Program-made: the position numbers and the translations under genes | Notes under the pieces: generated by a model | The model's database searches: none | The model's input: the letters and a program-made list of their open reading frames with translations, nothing else | Told to the model about the DNA's origin: nothing | Part shown: positions 19,228 through 29,242 of the stretch, piece by piece | Layout of the letters: each line of letters starts with the position of its first letter | Position numbering within the stretch: the stretch's first letter is position 1 | Assembly: GCF_907164555.1 (NCBI RefSeq) | Contig: NZ_CAJQZC010000006.1 | Location: 186,001 to 250,000 of the forward strand | Direction: 5' to 3' | Length of the DNA stretch: 64,000 nucleotides | Source: Paraburkholderia saeva | Lineage (GTDB): Bacteria; Pseudomonadota; Gammaproteobacteria; Burkholderiales; Burkholderiaceae

Positions 19228-22200
19228 ATGAAACGCATGCTGTTTAATGCGACGCAGCAGGAAGAACTGCGCGTCGCCATCGTCGATGGGCAAAAACTCA
19301 TCGATATCGACATCGAGACCGCCGGGCGCGAACAGCGCAAAGGCAATATCTACAAAGGTGTCATCACCCGCATCGAGCCGTCGCTCGAAGCCTGTTTCGT
19401 CAACTACGGCGAAGACCGCCACGGTTTTCTCCCGTTCAAGGAAGTCGCCCGCCAGTATTTCCGTGACGGCGTCGACATGCGCACGGCACGCATCCAGGAT
19501 GCGCTGAGGGAAGGCCAGGAACTGATCGTTCAGGTTGAAAAGGAAGAGCGCGGCAACAAGGGCGCGGCCCTCACCACGTTCATCTCGCTCGCCGGCCGTT
19601 ACCTCGTGCTGATGCCGAACAACCCGCGCGGCGGTGGCGTGTCGCGCCGGATCGAAGGCGACGACCGTCAGGAACTGCGCGAAACCATGGCGCAGCTGCA
19701 ACTGCCGGAAGGCATGAGCATCATCGCGCGTACTGCCGGCATCGGCCGTTCGGCCGAAGAACTGCAGTGGGACCTGAACTACCTGATGCAGCTGTGGCGC
19801 GCGATCGAAGCCGCGTCGCAAAGCGGCTCGTCGGGTCAGCCGATGCTGATTTATCTCGAATCCAGCCTCGTTATCCGCGCGATTCGCGACTATTTCCAGC
19901 CAGATATCGGCGAAATCCTGATCGACACCACCGAAATCCATGACCAGGCACGCGCCTTCATGGACATCGTGATGCCGGACAATGTCAGCAAGGTGAAGCG
20001 GTATCACGACGATGTGCCGCTTTTCTCGCGCTTCCAGATCGAACACCAGATCGAAACGGCGTATTCGCGCACCGTCCCGCTGCCGTCGGGCGGCGCCATC
20101 GTGATCGATCACACCGAAGCGCTCGTCGCGATCGACGTGAACTCGGCACGCGCCACCAAGGGCGCCGACATCGAGGAAACGGCGGCACGCACGAACCTCG
20201 AAGCCGCCGACGAAGTGGCCCGCCAGTTGCGTCTGCGCGACCTGGGCGGCCTGATCGTGATCGACTTCATCGACATGGAATCGGCCAAGAGCCAGCGCGA
20301 AGTCGAGCAGCGCCTGAAAGATGCGTTGAAGCACGACCGTGCGCGCGTCCAGATGGGCAAGATCTCGCGTTTCGGCCTGATGGAACTGTCGCGTCAACGT
20401 CTGCGTCCGGCCCTGTCGGAAGGCAGCCACGTGACGTGCCCGCGCTGTAACGGCACGGGGCACATCCGCGATACCGAATCGTCCGCGCTGCAAGTGCTGC
20501 GGATCATTCAGGAAGAAGCGATGAAGGAAAACACCGCGGCAATTCATTGCCAGGTGCCGGTCGAAGTGACCGCCTTCCTGCTGAACGAAAAGCGTGCGGA
20601 AATCAACAAGATCGAATCGCGCTTCAAGGTGAACGTCGTTCTGATCCCGAACAAGCACCTCGACACGCCGCATTACAAGCTCGAGCGCCTGCGTCACGAC
20701 GATGCGCGCCTCGACGATCCGCGTGCTTCGTGGAAGATGGCGGAAGAAGCGGCTCGCGAACTGGAATCGGAAACCGGTTACAGCAAGCGCACCGAAGAAG
20801 TGAAGCCGAAGCAGGAAGCGGCGGTCAAGGGCATCACGCCCGAAAAGCCGGCGCCGAGCGCACCGGTGAAGCCGGCTGCAGCAACGCCCGCGCCGGTCGC
20901 GGTGACGCCGGCTGGCGGCGGATTCATCGGCTGGCTGAAAAACCTGTTCGGCGTGGCGCCCGCGGCGCCGGCGCCGGCACCCGTCCAGGCCGAAAAGCCT
21001 GCGCGTCCTGCACGCGGCGACCGCACGGAACGTGGCGAACGTACCGGCGAACGCGGCGGCGATCGCAACCGTAACCGTCGTGGCGGCGCAGGCGGTCGCG
21101 ATGCGGCTGGCCGCACCGAAGGTACGAACGGCAGCCGTCAGGGTCAACCGTCGCAACGTCAGGAACGCGAAGGTCGTGAGCCGCGTGAAGCACGCGAAGG
21201 CCGCGAAGCACGCGAGCCGCGTGAACAACGTGAACCGCGCGAGCAGCGCGAACCGCGTGAGGCACGTGAACCCCGCAATGCCCGCGAGCCGCGTGAGGCC
21301 CGTGAAGGCCGCGATGGTCGTGATGCACGTGGCGAACGTGGTCAGGAACGTGGCGAACGCGTGGAAGCCAACGAAGGTGCACCGCGTGGTGAGCGTCAGG
21401 AACGCGGCGAGCGTCGTGAGCGCGGAGAGCGTGGCGAGCGTCGTAGCCGTCAGCCGCAGGAAGGCGAAACGCTGAATCAGGAAGCAGCGCTTGAAGCGGC
21501 GCTGCCGGTTCAGGCAGGTATCGCTGAAGGCGTTACGCCCGCCGATCAGGAAGCGGTTGCACGTGAAGGTGAAGAGCGCCGTCGTCGCCGTCGTGGCCGT
21601 CGTGGTGGTCGTCGCGAGCGTGAGGAAGACGGTTCGAACGTCAACCTGGCTGCGGACGTTGCCGAAGCAGAAGGCGATACCGCGAATGTCGCAGAAGACG
21701 CACCGGTGCGTGCGCCGGAACCGCGCGTGGAACGTAGCGAAGCAAAGGACGTGACACCGGTGGAAGTGGTGGTTGCCGCGGTTGCAACACAAACGGCTGT
21801 CGTCAGCGAACTGCATGCTTCGGCCGAAACGCCCGCTCTCGCCGTCGAAAAGGCAGCGAAGTCGGAAACGATCGTCCCGGTCGATGAAGCGCCCGTCGCG
21901 CAGGCTGCGCCCGCAGTTCAGGCGCCGGCTGCCACATACGTCGAAACGGCGCCTGTGGAAGTGGCACCGGCAGTTGTGGCAACCCCGGCGGAGCCTCTCG
22001 CACCGGTTGCGGCTGTCGAACCGGTCACGCCGGCTGTCAGTGAGCCGGCCACGCAGGTCGAACCGGCGGCCTACACGGCTGCGCCCGCTGTCGAAGCGCA
22101 AGTCGAGCCGACGCCGGCACCGGCATACGAGCCGGCTGTCGAAGCGACGATCGCACCGGCAGTGCAAGTTGAAGCTCCGGCTGAGACCCGCGCTGAGACT

Positions 22201-22476
22201 CAACCTGCCGCTGTCGAAGCGCCGGTTGTCGCAGCGGCCCCGGCCGCGGCACGCGAAGCATCGCGCCCGAACGGTCTGTCCGCCGAAGCCCTCCAGCCGG
22301 TGCTCGAACAGGCCGGCCTCGTGTGGGTGAACACCGACGCAGAGAAGCTGCGCGCCGCTCAGGAAGCCGCCGCTCAATCCGTCAAACCGGCACGCGTCGT
22401 ACGTGAGCGCAAGCCGCTTCCGCCGGCTGACAGCGCGCCGATGCAGCAGGTCGAAACGGCAAAGCATTCGCAGTAA
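19228..22476 (+). CDS. rne: Ribonuclease E
   Basis: Endoribonuclease that starts most mRNA decay and processes rRNA and tRNA. The 1082-residue product has the conserved catalytic half: S1 domain ([20 protein letters not shown] near 38-57), DNase-I-like domain with the metal Asp in [12 protein letters not shown] near 301, and the zinc-link CPRCNGTG near 403. The C-terminal half is low complexity: an Arg/Glu-rich tract of repeated RE-P/A-RE units (about residues 640-760), then an Ala/Pro/Val/Glu-rich linker. A short conserved tail, [16 protein letters not shown], ends the protein. GGAG lies eight bases before the ATG. Confidence 0.97.
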   Translation: MKRMLFNATQQEELRVAIVDGQKLIDIDIETAGREQRKGNIYKGVITRIEPSLEACFVNYGEDRHGFLPFKEVARQYFRDGVDMRTARIQDALREGQELIVQVEKEERGNKGAALTTFISLAGRYLVLMPNNPRGGGVSRRIEGDDRQELRETMAQLQLPEGMSIIARTAGIGRSAEELQWDLNYLMQLWRAIEAASQSGSSGQPMLIYLESSLVIRAIRDYFQPDIGEILIDTTEIHDQARAFMDIVMPDNVSKVKRYHDDVPLFSRFQIEHQIETAYSRTVPLPSGGAIVIDHTEALVAIDVNSARATKGADIEETAARTNLEAADEVARQLRLRDLGGLIVIDFIDMESAKSQREVEQRLKDALKHDRARVQMGKISRFGLMELSRQRLRPALSEGSHVTCPRCNGTGHIRDTESSALQVLRIIQEEAMKENTAAIHCQVPVEVTAFLLNEKRAEINKIESRFKVNVVLIPNKHLDTPHYKLERLRHDDARLDDPRASWKMAEEAARELESETGYSKRTEEVKPKQEAAVKGITPEKPAPSAPVKPAAATPAPVAVTPAGGGFIGWLKNLFGVAPAAPAPAPVQAEKPARPARGDRTERGERTGERGGDRNRNRRGGAGGRDAAGRTEGTNGSRQGQPSQRQEREGREPREAREGREAREPREQREPREQREPREAREPRNAREPREAREGRDGRDARGERGQERGERVEANEGAPRGERQERGERRERGERGERRSRQPQEGETLNQEAALEAALPVQAGIAEGVTPADQEAVAREGEERRRRRRGRRGGRREREEDGSNVNLAADVAEAEGDTANVAEDAPVRAPEPRVERSEAKDVTPVEVVVAAVATQTAVVSELHASAETPALAVEKAAKSETIVPVDEAPVAQAAPAVQAPAATYVETAPVEVAPAVVATPAEPLAPVAAVEPVTPAVSEPATQVEPAAYTAAPAVEAQVEPTPAPAYEPAVEATIAPAVQVEAPAETRAETQPAAVEAPVVAAAPAAAREASRPNGLSAEALQPVLEQAGLVWVNTDAEKLRAAQEAAAQSVKPARVVRERKPLPPADSAPMQQVETAKHSQ
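21166..21470 (+). repeat. Arg/Glu-rich hexapeptide-like repeats in rne
   Basis: Within the rne coding region the units [18 protein letters not shown] and similar follow one another for about 100 residues, with matching DNA repeats (CGTGAAC/GCGCGAG words). It corresponds in place to the arginine-rich RNA-binding segment of other RNase E proteins. Such repeats are prone to length change. Confidence 0.75.
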
Positions 22477-22506
22477 GCGATTCTGGCTGTTGCGGCAAAA
22501 AGCAGC

Positions 22507-22536
22507 AAAAAGCCCGCCCTCACCGGCGGGCTTTTT
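22507..22536 (+). terminator. Intrinsic terminator after rne
   Basis: GCCCGCC (22512-22518) pairs with GGCGGGC (22525-22531) around a 6-base loop, extended by A residues on the left and followed by TTTTTGTTT. It lies 31 bases after the rne stop codon. Confidence 0.85.
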
Positions 22537-22679
22537 GTTTCTGGAGACCCCTCGCCGTTCCACGGCGCCAGCGAGTGGCGCCGCGACCATACCAGGTATG
22601 TCCCGAAGTCGGGCGGATCGGCGGCGGCGGGCACCTGTCTTTCCGCTAGAATGGACATCCAGACGACACAAACGCGATC

Positions 22680-23789
22680 ATGTCCCGACGCATCATCCCT
22701 GTTGCCGATATCAGCGCGATGCCGGATTACTCCGGTCCCGCGCACGCGCCGCGCGGCGAGCTGACGGACACGCTCGCCCGTCCGTTGCGCGATCTGCGCA
22801 TCTCGGTGACCGATCGCTGCAACTTCCGCTGCGTCTATTGCATGCCGCGCGCGGTGTTCGACAAGGACTACCCGTTCCTGCCCCACGGCGCCCTGCTCAC
22901 GTTCGAGGAAATCGAGCGCCTCGCGCGCGTATTTGTCGAACATGGCGTCGAGAAAATCCGCCTGACCGGCGGCGAACCGCTGCTGCGCAAGAACCTCGAA
23001 TTCCTGATCGAACGCCTCGCCGTGCTGAAAACCGCGGACGGCCGGCCGCTCGACCTCACACTCACCACGAACGGATCGCTCCTCGCGCGCAAGGCGCGCA
23101 GCCTGAAGGATGCCGGCCTGACGCGTGTGACGGTCAGCCTCGATGCGCTCGACGACGCGCTGTTTCGCCGGATGAACGACGCGGATTTCGCGGTCGACGA
23201 CGTCCTGAAAGGCATCGAAGCCGCCCACGACGTCGGACTCGCGCCGGTCAAGGTGAACATGGTCGTGAAAAACGGCACGAACGACACCGAAATCGTCCCG
23301 ATGGCACGGCACTTCAAGGGCACGGGCGCGGTGCTGCGATTCATCGAATACATGGATGTCGGCACGTCGAACGGCTGGAACATGACCGAAGTGCTGCCTT
23401 CAGCGGACGTCATCGCGCGTATCGCCGCGCATTTCCCGCTCATACCGCTCGAAGCCCACAGTGCCGCCGAAACCGCCCAGCGCTGGGGTTACGCCGACGG
23501 CAGCGGCGAAGTCGGCGTGATCTCCAGCGTCACCCGGGCGTTCTGCGGCAGTTGCACGCGCGCCCGGCTTTCGACCGAAGGCAAGCTGTATCTGTGCCTC
23601 TTCGCTTCGTCCGGGCACGATCTGCGCGCGCTCGTGCGCAACGGCGCAAGCGATGCCGAGATCGCCACCGCCGTCGCCCGCATCTGGCACACGCGCGCCG
23701 ATCGCTACTCGCAGTTGCGCGGCAGCGCGGGCGCGACGCCCAACGCCGCTGAAGAACGGCGCGTCGAAATGTCGTACATCGGCGGCTGA
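22680..23789 (+). CDS. moaA: GTP 3',8-cyclase (molybdenum cofactor)
   Basis: Radical-SAM enzyme for the first step of molybdenum cofactor synthesis. The 369-residue product has the N-terminal cluster motif C-x-x-x-C-x-x-C (CNFRCVYC near residues 47-54) and a C-terminal cluster motif ([19 protein letters not shown] near 288-306). It lacks the usual C-terminal Gly-Gly but ends MSYIGG, which serves that role. It is the first gene of a moaA-mobA-moeA cluster, with mobA 13 bases downstream. Confidence 0.97.
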   Translation: MSRRIIPVADISAMPDYSGPAHAPRGELTDTLARPLRDLRISVTDRCNFRCVYCMPRAVFDKDYPFLPHGALLTFEEIERLARVFVEHGVEKIRLTGGEPLLRKNLEFLIERLAVLKTADGRPLDLTLTTNGSLLARKARSLKDAGLTRVTVSLDALDDALFRRMNDADFAVDDVLKGIEAAHDVGLAPVKVNMVVKNGTNDTEIVPMARHFKGTGAVLRFIEYMDVGTSNGWNMTEVLPSADVIARIAAHFPLIPLEAHSAAETAQRWGYADGSGEVGVISSVTRAFCGSCTRARLSTEGKLYLCLFASSGHDLRALVRNGASDAEIATAVARIWHTRADRYSQLRGSAGATPNAAEERRVEMSYIGG

Positions 23790-23802
23790 GGCCGTCGCGT
23801 TC

Positions 23803-24417
23803 ATGTCGATCCCCATCGGACAGATCACCGGACTCGTGCTCGCAGGCGGACGCGGCACGCGCATGGGTGGCCTCGACAAAGGGCTGCAGCTGCTGCGCGG
23901 CGAACCGCTGGCGCTGCATGTGGTGAGGCGCCTCGCGCCGCAGACCGGGCCCGTCCTGATCAGCGCCAACCGTCACGTCGAGCGGTACACCGAACTCGGC
24001 GCCGCGTTCGGCGCAACGGTCATCGGCGATTCCCTGCCCGGCTTTGCGGGCCCGCTGGCCGGGCTGCTGTCTGGACTGCGCGCGGCGCAAACCGGCTTTG
24101 TGCTGAGCGCACCGTGCGACACGCCGAATCTGCCCGCAGACCTCGCGCAGCATTTGATCGACGCGCTCGAAGCGAATGCGGCCGACATCGCGACCGTCAC
24201 GACACGCGACGCCAACGGGGAAGCCGTGCTGCATCCGGTTATCGCGCTGTTGCGCACATCGCTGGCCGACGATCTCGCGGCATACCTCGCGGCCGGCGAA
24301 CGCAAGGTCCGCACGTGGTACGCGCGCCACAAGAGCGTTGAAGTCGACTTTACCGACGGGCGCGCGTTTTACAATGCCAACTCCTTGCAGGAACTCGCCG
24401 ATCTCGAACGGGCATAA
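23803..24417 (+). CDS. mobA: Molybdenum cofactor guanylyltransferase
   Basis: Attaches GMP to molybdopterin to form the guanine dinucleotide cofactor. The 204-residue protein starts MSIPIGQITGLVLAGG and has the nucleotide-binding signature LAGGRGTRMGGLDKGLQ near residues 13-29. The magnesium region is SAPCDTPNLP near 103. An earlier in-frame ATG overlapping moaA is not used because the family begins close to the GG-R-x-x-RMGG motif. It lies between moaA and moeA. Confidence 0.95.
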   Translation: MSIPIGQITGLVLAGGRGTRMGGLDKGLQLLRGEPLALHVVRRLAPQTGPVLISANRHVERYTELGAAFGATVIGDSLPGFAGPLAGLLSGLRAAQTGFVLSAPCDTPNLPADLAQHLIDALEANAADIATVTTRDANGEAVLHPVIALLRTSLADDLAAYLAAGERKVRTWYARHKSVEVDFTDGRAFYNANSLQELADLERA

Positions 24418-24507
24418 GACCTTGTGCAGCGGCCACAGCCGCCTCCGGTCGCATGCGTCACGAGACGGTCGCCGGATACGCATCCGGGCCGCGACGCATC
24501 TCCACCC

Positions 24508-25803
24508 ATGACCACGCTTAACGACTTTTCCCGTTGTATCGTCCAGTACGACCCTCACGCGCTGCCGGTGTCCTCGGCTCAGGCGATCGTGCGCGAATGG
24601 GCGAGCCCGGTGACGGCAGTCGAACGTGTGCCGCTGCACGACGCACTCGACCGCGTGCTGGCCGATGACATCGTTTCGCCGATCAACGTGCCGGCGCACG
24701 ACAATTCGGCGATGGACGGCTATGCGTTCGACGGCGCATCGCTCGAAGCACAGGCCGGCACGGTGTCGCTGCGGGTGGCGGGCAAGGCGCTCGCAGGTCA
24801 TGCGTTCGAGCGGGCGATCAAGGCCGGCGAATGCGTGCGGGTCATGACCGGCGCGCTGATCCCGCCGGGTTGCGACACGATCGTGCCGCAGGAAGCCGTC
24901 ACCCGCGAAGCCGACACGGTTCATTTCGCCGCAGGCGCATTGACGCGAGGCGCCAACCGACGTCTCGCCGGCGAGGACCTGGCTCAGGGCCAGCCCGCGC
25001 TGCGCGCGGGTCGCATCGTGCGTGCGTCCGATCTCGGTCTGCTTGCGTCTCTGGGTATCGGCGAAGTGGCGGTACGCAGACGCCTGCGCGTCGCTTTTTT
25101 TTCCACCGGGGACGAACTGCGTTCACTCGGCGAACCGCTCGAGCCGGGTTGCGTGTACGACAGCAACCGTCACACGCTGTTTGCGATGCTGCGCCGGATG
25201 AACATCGCCGCGCTGGATCTTGGCGTCGTGCGCGATGAACCCGCCGCGCTCGAAGCCGCGTTACGCAATGCCGCCGAAAGCGCGGACGTCGTGCTGACGT
25301 CCGGCGGTGTGTCGGTCGGCGAAGCGGATTTCACGAAGCAACTCGTGCGGACGTTCGGCGACGTCGCGTTCTGGAGTCTTGCGATGCGCCCCGGCCGGCC
25401 GCTGGCATTCGGCCGCGTGTGGTCCGGCGGCCGGCCCGGCGCCGGTCATCCTGCGCTCTTCTTCGGCCTGCCGGGCAATCCGGTTGCGGTCATGGTGACC
25501 TTCTACCAGATCGTGCGCGAAGCGCTCATCGTCATGTCCGGCGCAACGGTTCCACCGCAACCGGTCATTTCGGCGACCAGCACGCAGGCGATCCGCAAAC
25601 GCGCTGGCCGCACGGAGTTCCAGCGCGGTGTCGCGACGCGCGACGCGCACGGGCAGTGGCGCGTCACACCAACCGGGTCACAAGGCTCCGGCGTGCTCAG
25701 TTCGATGAGCGAAGCGAACTGTTTCCTCGTGCTCGTGCACGAGCAGGCTGACATCGATGAAGGCGACACTGTCGACATCATGCTGTTCGACGGACTCGTC
25801 TGA
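24508..25803 (+). CDS. moeA: Molybdopterin molybdenumtransferase
   Basis: Inserts molybdenum into adenylated molybdopterin. It has 431 residues from ATG 24508. Landmarks are PAHDNSAMDGYA near residue 67 (domain with the conserved Asp), GEDLAQG, the MoCF-binding FFSTGDELRSLGEPL near residue 196, and LTSGGVSVGEADFTKQ near 264, followed by FGLPGNPVAVMVTF. It is the third gene of the molybdenum cofactor cluster and is separated from mobA by 90 bases. Confidence 0.96.
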   Translation: MTTLNDFSRCIVQYDPHALPVSSAQAIVREWASPVTAVERVPLHDALDRVLADDIVSPINVPAHDNSAMDGYAFDGASLEAQAGTVSLRVAGKALAGHAFERAIKAGECVRVMTGALIPPGCDTIVPQEAVTREADTVHFAAGALTRGANRRLAGEDLAQGQPALRAGRIVRASDLGLLASLGIGEVAVRRRLRVAFFSTGDELRSLGEPLEPGCVYDSNRHTLFAMLRRMNIAALDLGVVRDEPAALEAALRNAAESADVVLTSGGVSVGEADFTKQLVRTFGDVAFWSLAMRPGRPLAFGRVWSGGRPGAGHPALFFGLPGNPVAVMVTFYQIVREALIVMSGATVPPQPVISATSTQAIRKRAGRTEFQRGVATRDAHGQWRVTPTGSQGSGVLSSMSEANCFLVLVHEQADIDEGDTVDIMLFDGLV

Positions 25804-25849
25804 ACACTCCATATCAACGAAACCATCACGACTAGCAGGTTTGATTCAA

Positions 25850-26125
25850 ATGAAAAAGCAGATCTCCTTCATCGCGCCGGGTCAGACCGCCAAGGCGCTG
25901 ATTCTGGTTTATCTGACGTTCAGCGTGCCGATCGTGCTGCTGGGCGTGCTGGTCGCTTTCTTCCGCTACGGCTCCGTCGAACTGAGCACTGTGTTCAGTG
26001 CCCTGCTGCTGAACGCGATCCTCGGTTTCATCCTGCTGTGGATCGCGTGCCACGCGTATAACTGGGTTGCGTCGCGCTTCGGCGGCATCGAAATCCACCT
26101 TTCCGACGCACCGGAAGAAGCGTGA
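25850..26125 (+). CDS. Small two-helix membrane protein of unknown function
   Basis: I do not recognise a named family. The 91-residue product has a short N-terminal cytoplasmic stretch and two hydrophobic helices (about 17-40, LILVYLTFSVPIVLLGVLVA, and 49-71, VFSALLLNAILGFILLWIAC). A short polar tail (SRFGGIEIHLSDAPEEA) follows. It lies 46 bases after moeA and its stop overlaps the start of the acetyltransferase (TGATG), so those two are coupled. No link to molybdenum metabolism is evident. Confidence 0.75.
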   Translation: MKKQISFIAPGQTAKALILVYLTFSVPIVLLGVLVAFFRYGSVELSTVFSALLLNAILGFILLWIACHAYNWVASRFGGIEIHLSDAPEEA

Positions 26126-26622
26126 TGGCTGCCACCATCCGCTCAGCGACGCCCAGCGACATCAGCGCGATTTTTGCGTTGATCTTCGAGCTGGCCGAGT
26201 TTGAAAAGCTCACGCATCTGTTCGTCGCAACCGAAGAAGGCCTGCACGATGCGCTGTTCGGCGAGAAGCCTTCGTCGGAAGCGCTCGTGGCCGAAGCGGA
26301 CGGACGCGTCGTGGGCTTCGCGCTCTTCTTCCACAACTTTTCGACGTTCCTCGGCCGCCGCGGGCTGTATCTCGAAGATCTCTACGTTCAGCCGTCGCAG
26401 CGTGGCACGGGTCTCGGCACGGCGATGCTGCAACGCCTCGCCGCGCTGGCCGTCGAGCGTCAGTGCGGGCGCTTCGAGTGGTCGGTGCTGGACTGGAACC
26501 AGCCGGCCATCGATTTCTACGAGAAGATGGGCGCGAGCGTGATGCCCGACTGGCGCATTGTGCGTATCACGGGCGACGCGCTCGAAAAACTCGCCGCACC
26601 GGGTCGCATCAAGACGGATTGA
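26125..26622 (+). CDS. GNAT family N-acetyltransferase
   Basis: Acetyl-CoA-dependent acetyltransferase of 165 residues, spermidine/spermine N-acetyltransferase-like. The acetyl-CoA loop is seen in LEDLYVQPSQRGTGLGTAML (R/Q-x-x-G-x-G/A type) near residue 95. FEWSVLDWNQPAIDFYEKMGA follows near 117-137, the pattern of the eukaryotic-type SAT1/bacterial diamine acetyltransferases. The ATG at 26125 overlaps the previous stop by one base. Substrate not determinable; polyamine or amino acid is a guess from similarity. Confidence 0.88.
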   Translation: MAATIRSATPSDISAIFALIFELAEFEKLTHLFVATEEGLHDALFGEKPSSEALVAEADGRVVGFALFFHNFSTFLGRRGLYLEDLYVQPSQRGTGLGTAMLQRLAALAVERQCGRFEWSVLDWNQPAIDFYEKMGASVMPDWRIVRITGDALEKLAAPGRIKTD

Positions 26623-26659
26623 GCTGGCCGGCTGTATCGGCCCACGTCAATCAGGTTGC

Positions 26660-26693
26660 ACACGCTGCGCGTTTTCAAACGGACGCAGCGTGT
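26660..26693. terminator. Two-part hairpin between convergent genes
   Basis: ACACGCTGCG (26660-26669) pairs perfectly with CGCAGCGTGT (26684-26693). Inside the loop CGTTT (26670-26674) pairs with AAACG (26677-26681). It lies between the convergent acetyltransferase and rmuC genes and could stop transcription from both sides, although no long T run follows. Confidence 0.5.
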
Positions 26694-26703
26694 AAATGCC
26701 ACA

Positions 26704-28188
26704 TCACGGTTCGTCTGCATCCGCGCCTGAGAGCGTGTCCCCAAGCAATCCGCTTGCCGCTTCGCCCGGCAACGCCTCGACATCGCGCAACTTGCGGTTC
26801 ATCACGCGTGTACGTGTTTCAGCCTGTTCGATCGAACGCGTGACCGTTTCGAGCTGCGCCTTTGTTCTCGACAGCACATCGCCGAATTTGCCGAATTCCG
26901 TTTTCACCGCGCCCAGCACCTGCCAGACTTCGCTCGAGCGCTTTTCGATCGCCAGCGTCCGGAAGCCCATCTGCAGACTGTTGAGTAGCGCAGTCAGCGT
27001 GGTCGGGCCGGCAATCGTCACGCGGTAGTCGCGCTGCAACATATCGGTCAGGCCTGGCCGGCGCAGAATCTCGGCATAGAGCCCTTCGGTCGGCAGGAAC
27101 AGCAACGCGAAATCAGTCGTGTGCGGCGGCGAGACGTATTTCTCCGCGATCGTCCGTGCTTCCGCGCGGATACGCGCTTCCAGTGCGCGCGACGCGTCTT
27201 CGACCGCCACCGGATCGGCGCGCTCCTGCGCTTCGATCAGACGTTCGTAGTCCTCGCGCGGAAACTTGGCATCGATCGGCAGCCACACCGGAATCGCGAC
27301 GCCGTCGGCGGAATCGTGGCGCCCCGGCAGCTTGATCGCGAACTCCACGCGATCGCCGCTCTTTGGAATCGTCGCGACGTTCTTCGCGTACTGGTCCGAC
27401 GTCAGCAACTGTTCGAGGAGTGCCTCCAGCTGCACTTCGCCCCACGTGCCGCGCGTCTTGACGTTCGTCAGCACCTTCTTGAGATCGCCGACGCCCGCCG
27501 CCAGCGTCTGCATTTCGCCCAGCCCGCGATGCACCTGCTCGAGCCGGTCGGAGACCTGCTTGAACGATTCGCCGAGGCGCTGCTCGAGTGTCGCGTGCAG
27601 TTTCTCGTCGACCGTGCGGCGCATTTCCTCGAGCTTCGCCGAGTTGTTAGCCTCGATGTCCTTCAGGCGCTGCTCGATCGTCGCACGCACTTCGGCGAAG
27701 CGCCGGTCGTTCGCTTCGGTCAGCTGTGCCAGTTGCATCGTAAGCGTTTCGCCGAAACGCTTGAGCGTCACGCCCTGCTCTTCCCGCGCCTGCAACGACT
27801 GCTGCTGCAAACTCTGACGCACCGCTTCGAGCTGTTGCGCGTTCGACTCGGTGAGCTTCACGAGCTGCTGCGCGAAACCGTCGATCTGGTTGTTCTGGAC
27901 CGTGGCGATACTCGTGAGCTGCGACGCGAGCGTTGTCTGAAACTGCGCGAAGCCGCCCGCCAGTTCCAGCCGCGACGTGCGTGCCGTTTCCGTGATCTCG
28001 CTGCGCAGTTCCCGTTCGAGCCGTTCGTAGGCGCGCGCCTGCGCGCCGGCGGTGTCGGTGATCCGGTTGCCGAGTTCGGTGAACGATTCGTGCGTATCGG
28101 TACCGCTGTGGCCACGCATCAGCACGAGTAAGGCAACGACAAGCGCGACCGCCAGAATGACAACGGCCGCGAGCAAAAGAGTGGTCAT
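26704..28188 (-). CDS. rmuC: DNA recombination protein RmuC
   Basis: RmuC family proteins limit recombination at inverted repeats and resemble coiled-coil SMC-like proteins with a nuclease-like core. The 494-residue product has an N-terminal membrane anchor (residues 2-24) and a coiled-coil region to about residue 230. The conserved RmuC domain includes KTRGTWGEVQLEALLEQLL, PIDAKFPREDYERL and LLFLPTEGLYAEIL. Its start overlaps the stop of the upstream dehydrogenase by four bases (ATGA). Confidence 0.93.
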   Translation of the reverse strand: MTTLLLAAVVILAVALVVALLVLMRGHSGTDTHESFTELGNRITDTAGAQARAYERLERELRSEITETARTSRLELAGGFAQFQTTLASQLTSIATVQNNQIDGFAQQLVKLTESNAQQLEAVRQSLQQQSLQAREEQGVTLKRFGETLTMQLAQLTEANDRRFAEVRATIEQRLKDIEANNSAKLEEMRRTVDEKLHATLEQRLGESFKQVSDRLEQVHRGLGEMQTLAAGVGDLKKVLTNVKTRGTWGEVQLEALLEQLLTSDQYAKNVATIPKSGDRVEFAIKLPGRHDSADGVAIPVWLPIDAKFPREDYERLIEAQERADPVAVEDASRALEARIRAEARTIAEKYVSPPHTTDFALLFLPTEGLYAEILRRPGLTDMLQRDYRVTIAGPTTLTALLNSLQMGFRTLAIEKRSSEVWQVLGAVKTEFGKFGDVLSRTKAQLETVTRSIEQAETRTRVMNRKLRDVEALPGEAASGLLGDTLSGADADEP

Positions 28189-29174
28189 GTACGCGCTTTC
28201 CCCAGCACTTCAGGATTGATCGGATTGGGTGGCTGGCCGGCACGCGGACCCGCGCCGAGTGCCGCGATCAGGTTGTCCGCCGCGAGATTCGCCATCGCAC
28301 GACGCGTGGCTTCCGTCGCGCTCGCGATGTGCGGCGTCAGCACCACGTTCGGCACGGTGAGCAAGTCGGGATTCAGATTCGGCTCACCTTCGTATACATC
28401 GAGGCCTGCCGCGGCGATGCGCTTCGCGCGCAATGCCTCGACGAGCGCAGCGTCGTCGACAATGCCGCCGCGCGCGATATTCGTGAGCGTCGCCGTCGGC
28501 TTCATCAGCGCAAGTTCGGCCGCGCCGATCGTGTGATGACTGTCCTTCGTATAGGGCAGCACGAGCACGACGTGATCGGCACGGCCCAACAGGTCTTCTT
28601 TCGACACGTACTGTGCGTTGAGTTCGGTCTCGATCTGCTCCGCGACGCGCGTGCGGTTGTGATAGATCACCTTCATGTTGAAGCCTCGCGCGCGACGTGC
28701 CAGCGCCTGCCCGATGCGCCCCATGCCGATCACCCCGAGCGTCGATCCATACACGTCGCCGCCGAGAAAACTGTCGTAGTTCCACTTCTGCCAGTGGCCC
28801 GCGCGCAGCCAGTGCTCGGATTCCGTGACGCGACGCGCGGCGGCCATCATCAACGCCCAGCCGAAATCGGCTGTCGACTCGTTCAGCACGTCGGGTGTAT
28901 TCGTGCCGAGGACGTTCGCGCGATTGAACGCGGCCATATCGAAGTTGTTATAGCCGACGGCCATGTTCGCCACCACCCGCAGTCGCGGCGCGGCGGCCAG
29001 CGTGGAAGCTCCCACCGGGTCGCCGGCTGTCAGCGCGCCATCCTTGTCGGCGAGGCGGCGTGCGAGTTCCTCAGCGCTGAGCACGTCGCCGTTGTTCCAG
29101 TCCACATCGAAATACTGCTTGAGCCGATCGATCACATCCGGAAAGATCGGACGTGCTACCAGGATTTTTTGCAT
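28185..29174 (-). CDS. D-isomer 2-hydroxyacid dehydrogenase (GhrB-like)
   Basis: NAD(P)-dependent reductase that acts on glyoxylate, hydroxypyruvate or 2-ketogluconate. It has 329 residues from the second ATG, which has GGAG seven bases upstream; the first ATG is only two bases from it. It has the dinucleotide-binding motif GMGRIGQALARRARGF near residue 153. The catalytic Arg lies in NIARGGIVDD, the Glu near EGEPNLNP and the His in TPHIASAT. It is translationally coupled to rmuC. GhrB/GyaR assignment is by general similarity. Confidence 0.9.
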   Translation of the reverse strand: MQKILVARPIFPDVIDRLKQYFDVDWNNGDVLSAEELARRLADKDGALTAGDPVGASTLAAAPRLRVVANMAVGYNNFDMAAFNRANVLGTNTPDVLNESTADFGWALMMAAARRVTESEHWLRAGHWQKWNYDSFLGGDVYGSTLGVIGMGRIGQALARRARGFNMKVIYHNRTRVAEQIETELNAQYVSKEDLLGRADHVVLVLPYTKDSHHTIGAAELALMKPTATLTNIARGGIVDDAALVEALRAKRIAAAGLDVYEGEPNLNPDLLTVPNVVLTPHIASATEATRRAMANLAADNLIAALGAGPRAGQPPNPINPEVLGKART

Positions 29175-29242
29175 TGCCATTCTCCGGATTTGCCGCCCGC
29201 GCAGTCTGCGCGCGGCATTGGCCTCGTTACGTCTCTATACGG

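Noticed and set aside
21166..21470. CRISPR array
   Set aside because: The repeats are short, in frame, coding and degenerate, with no spacers; they are protein repeats in rne.
19225..22671. Very long antisense open frame (about 1148 codons) opposite rne
   Set aside because: It mirrors rne exactly, its product is Arg/Phe/Thr low complexity, and rne is certain. High GC and repeated codons open frames on the other strand.
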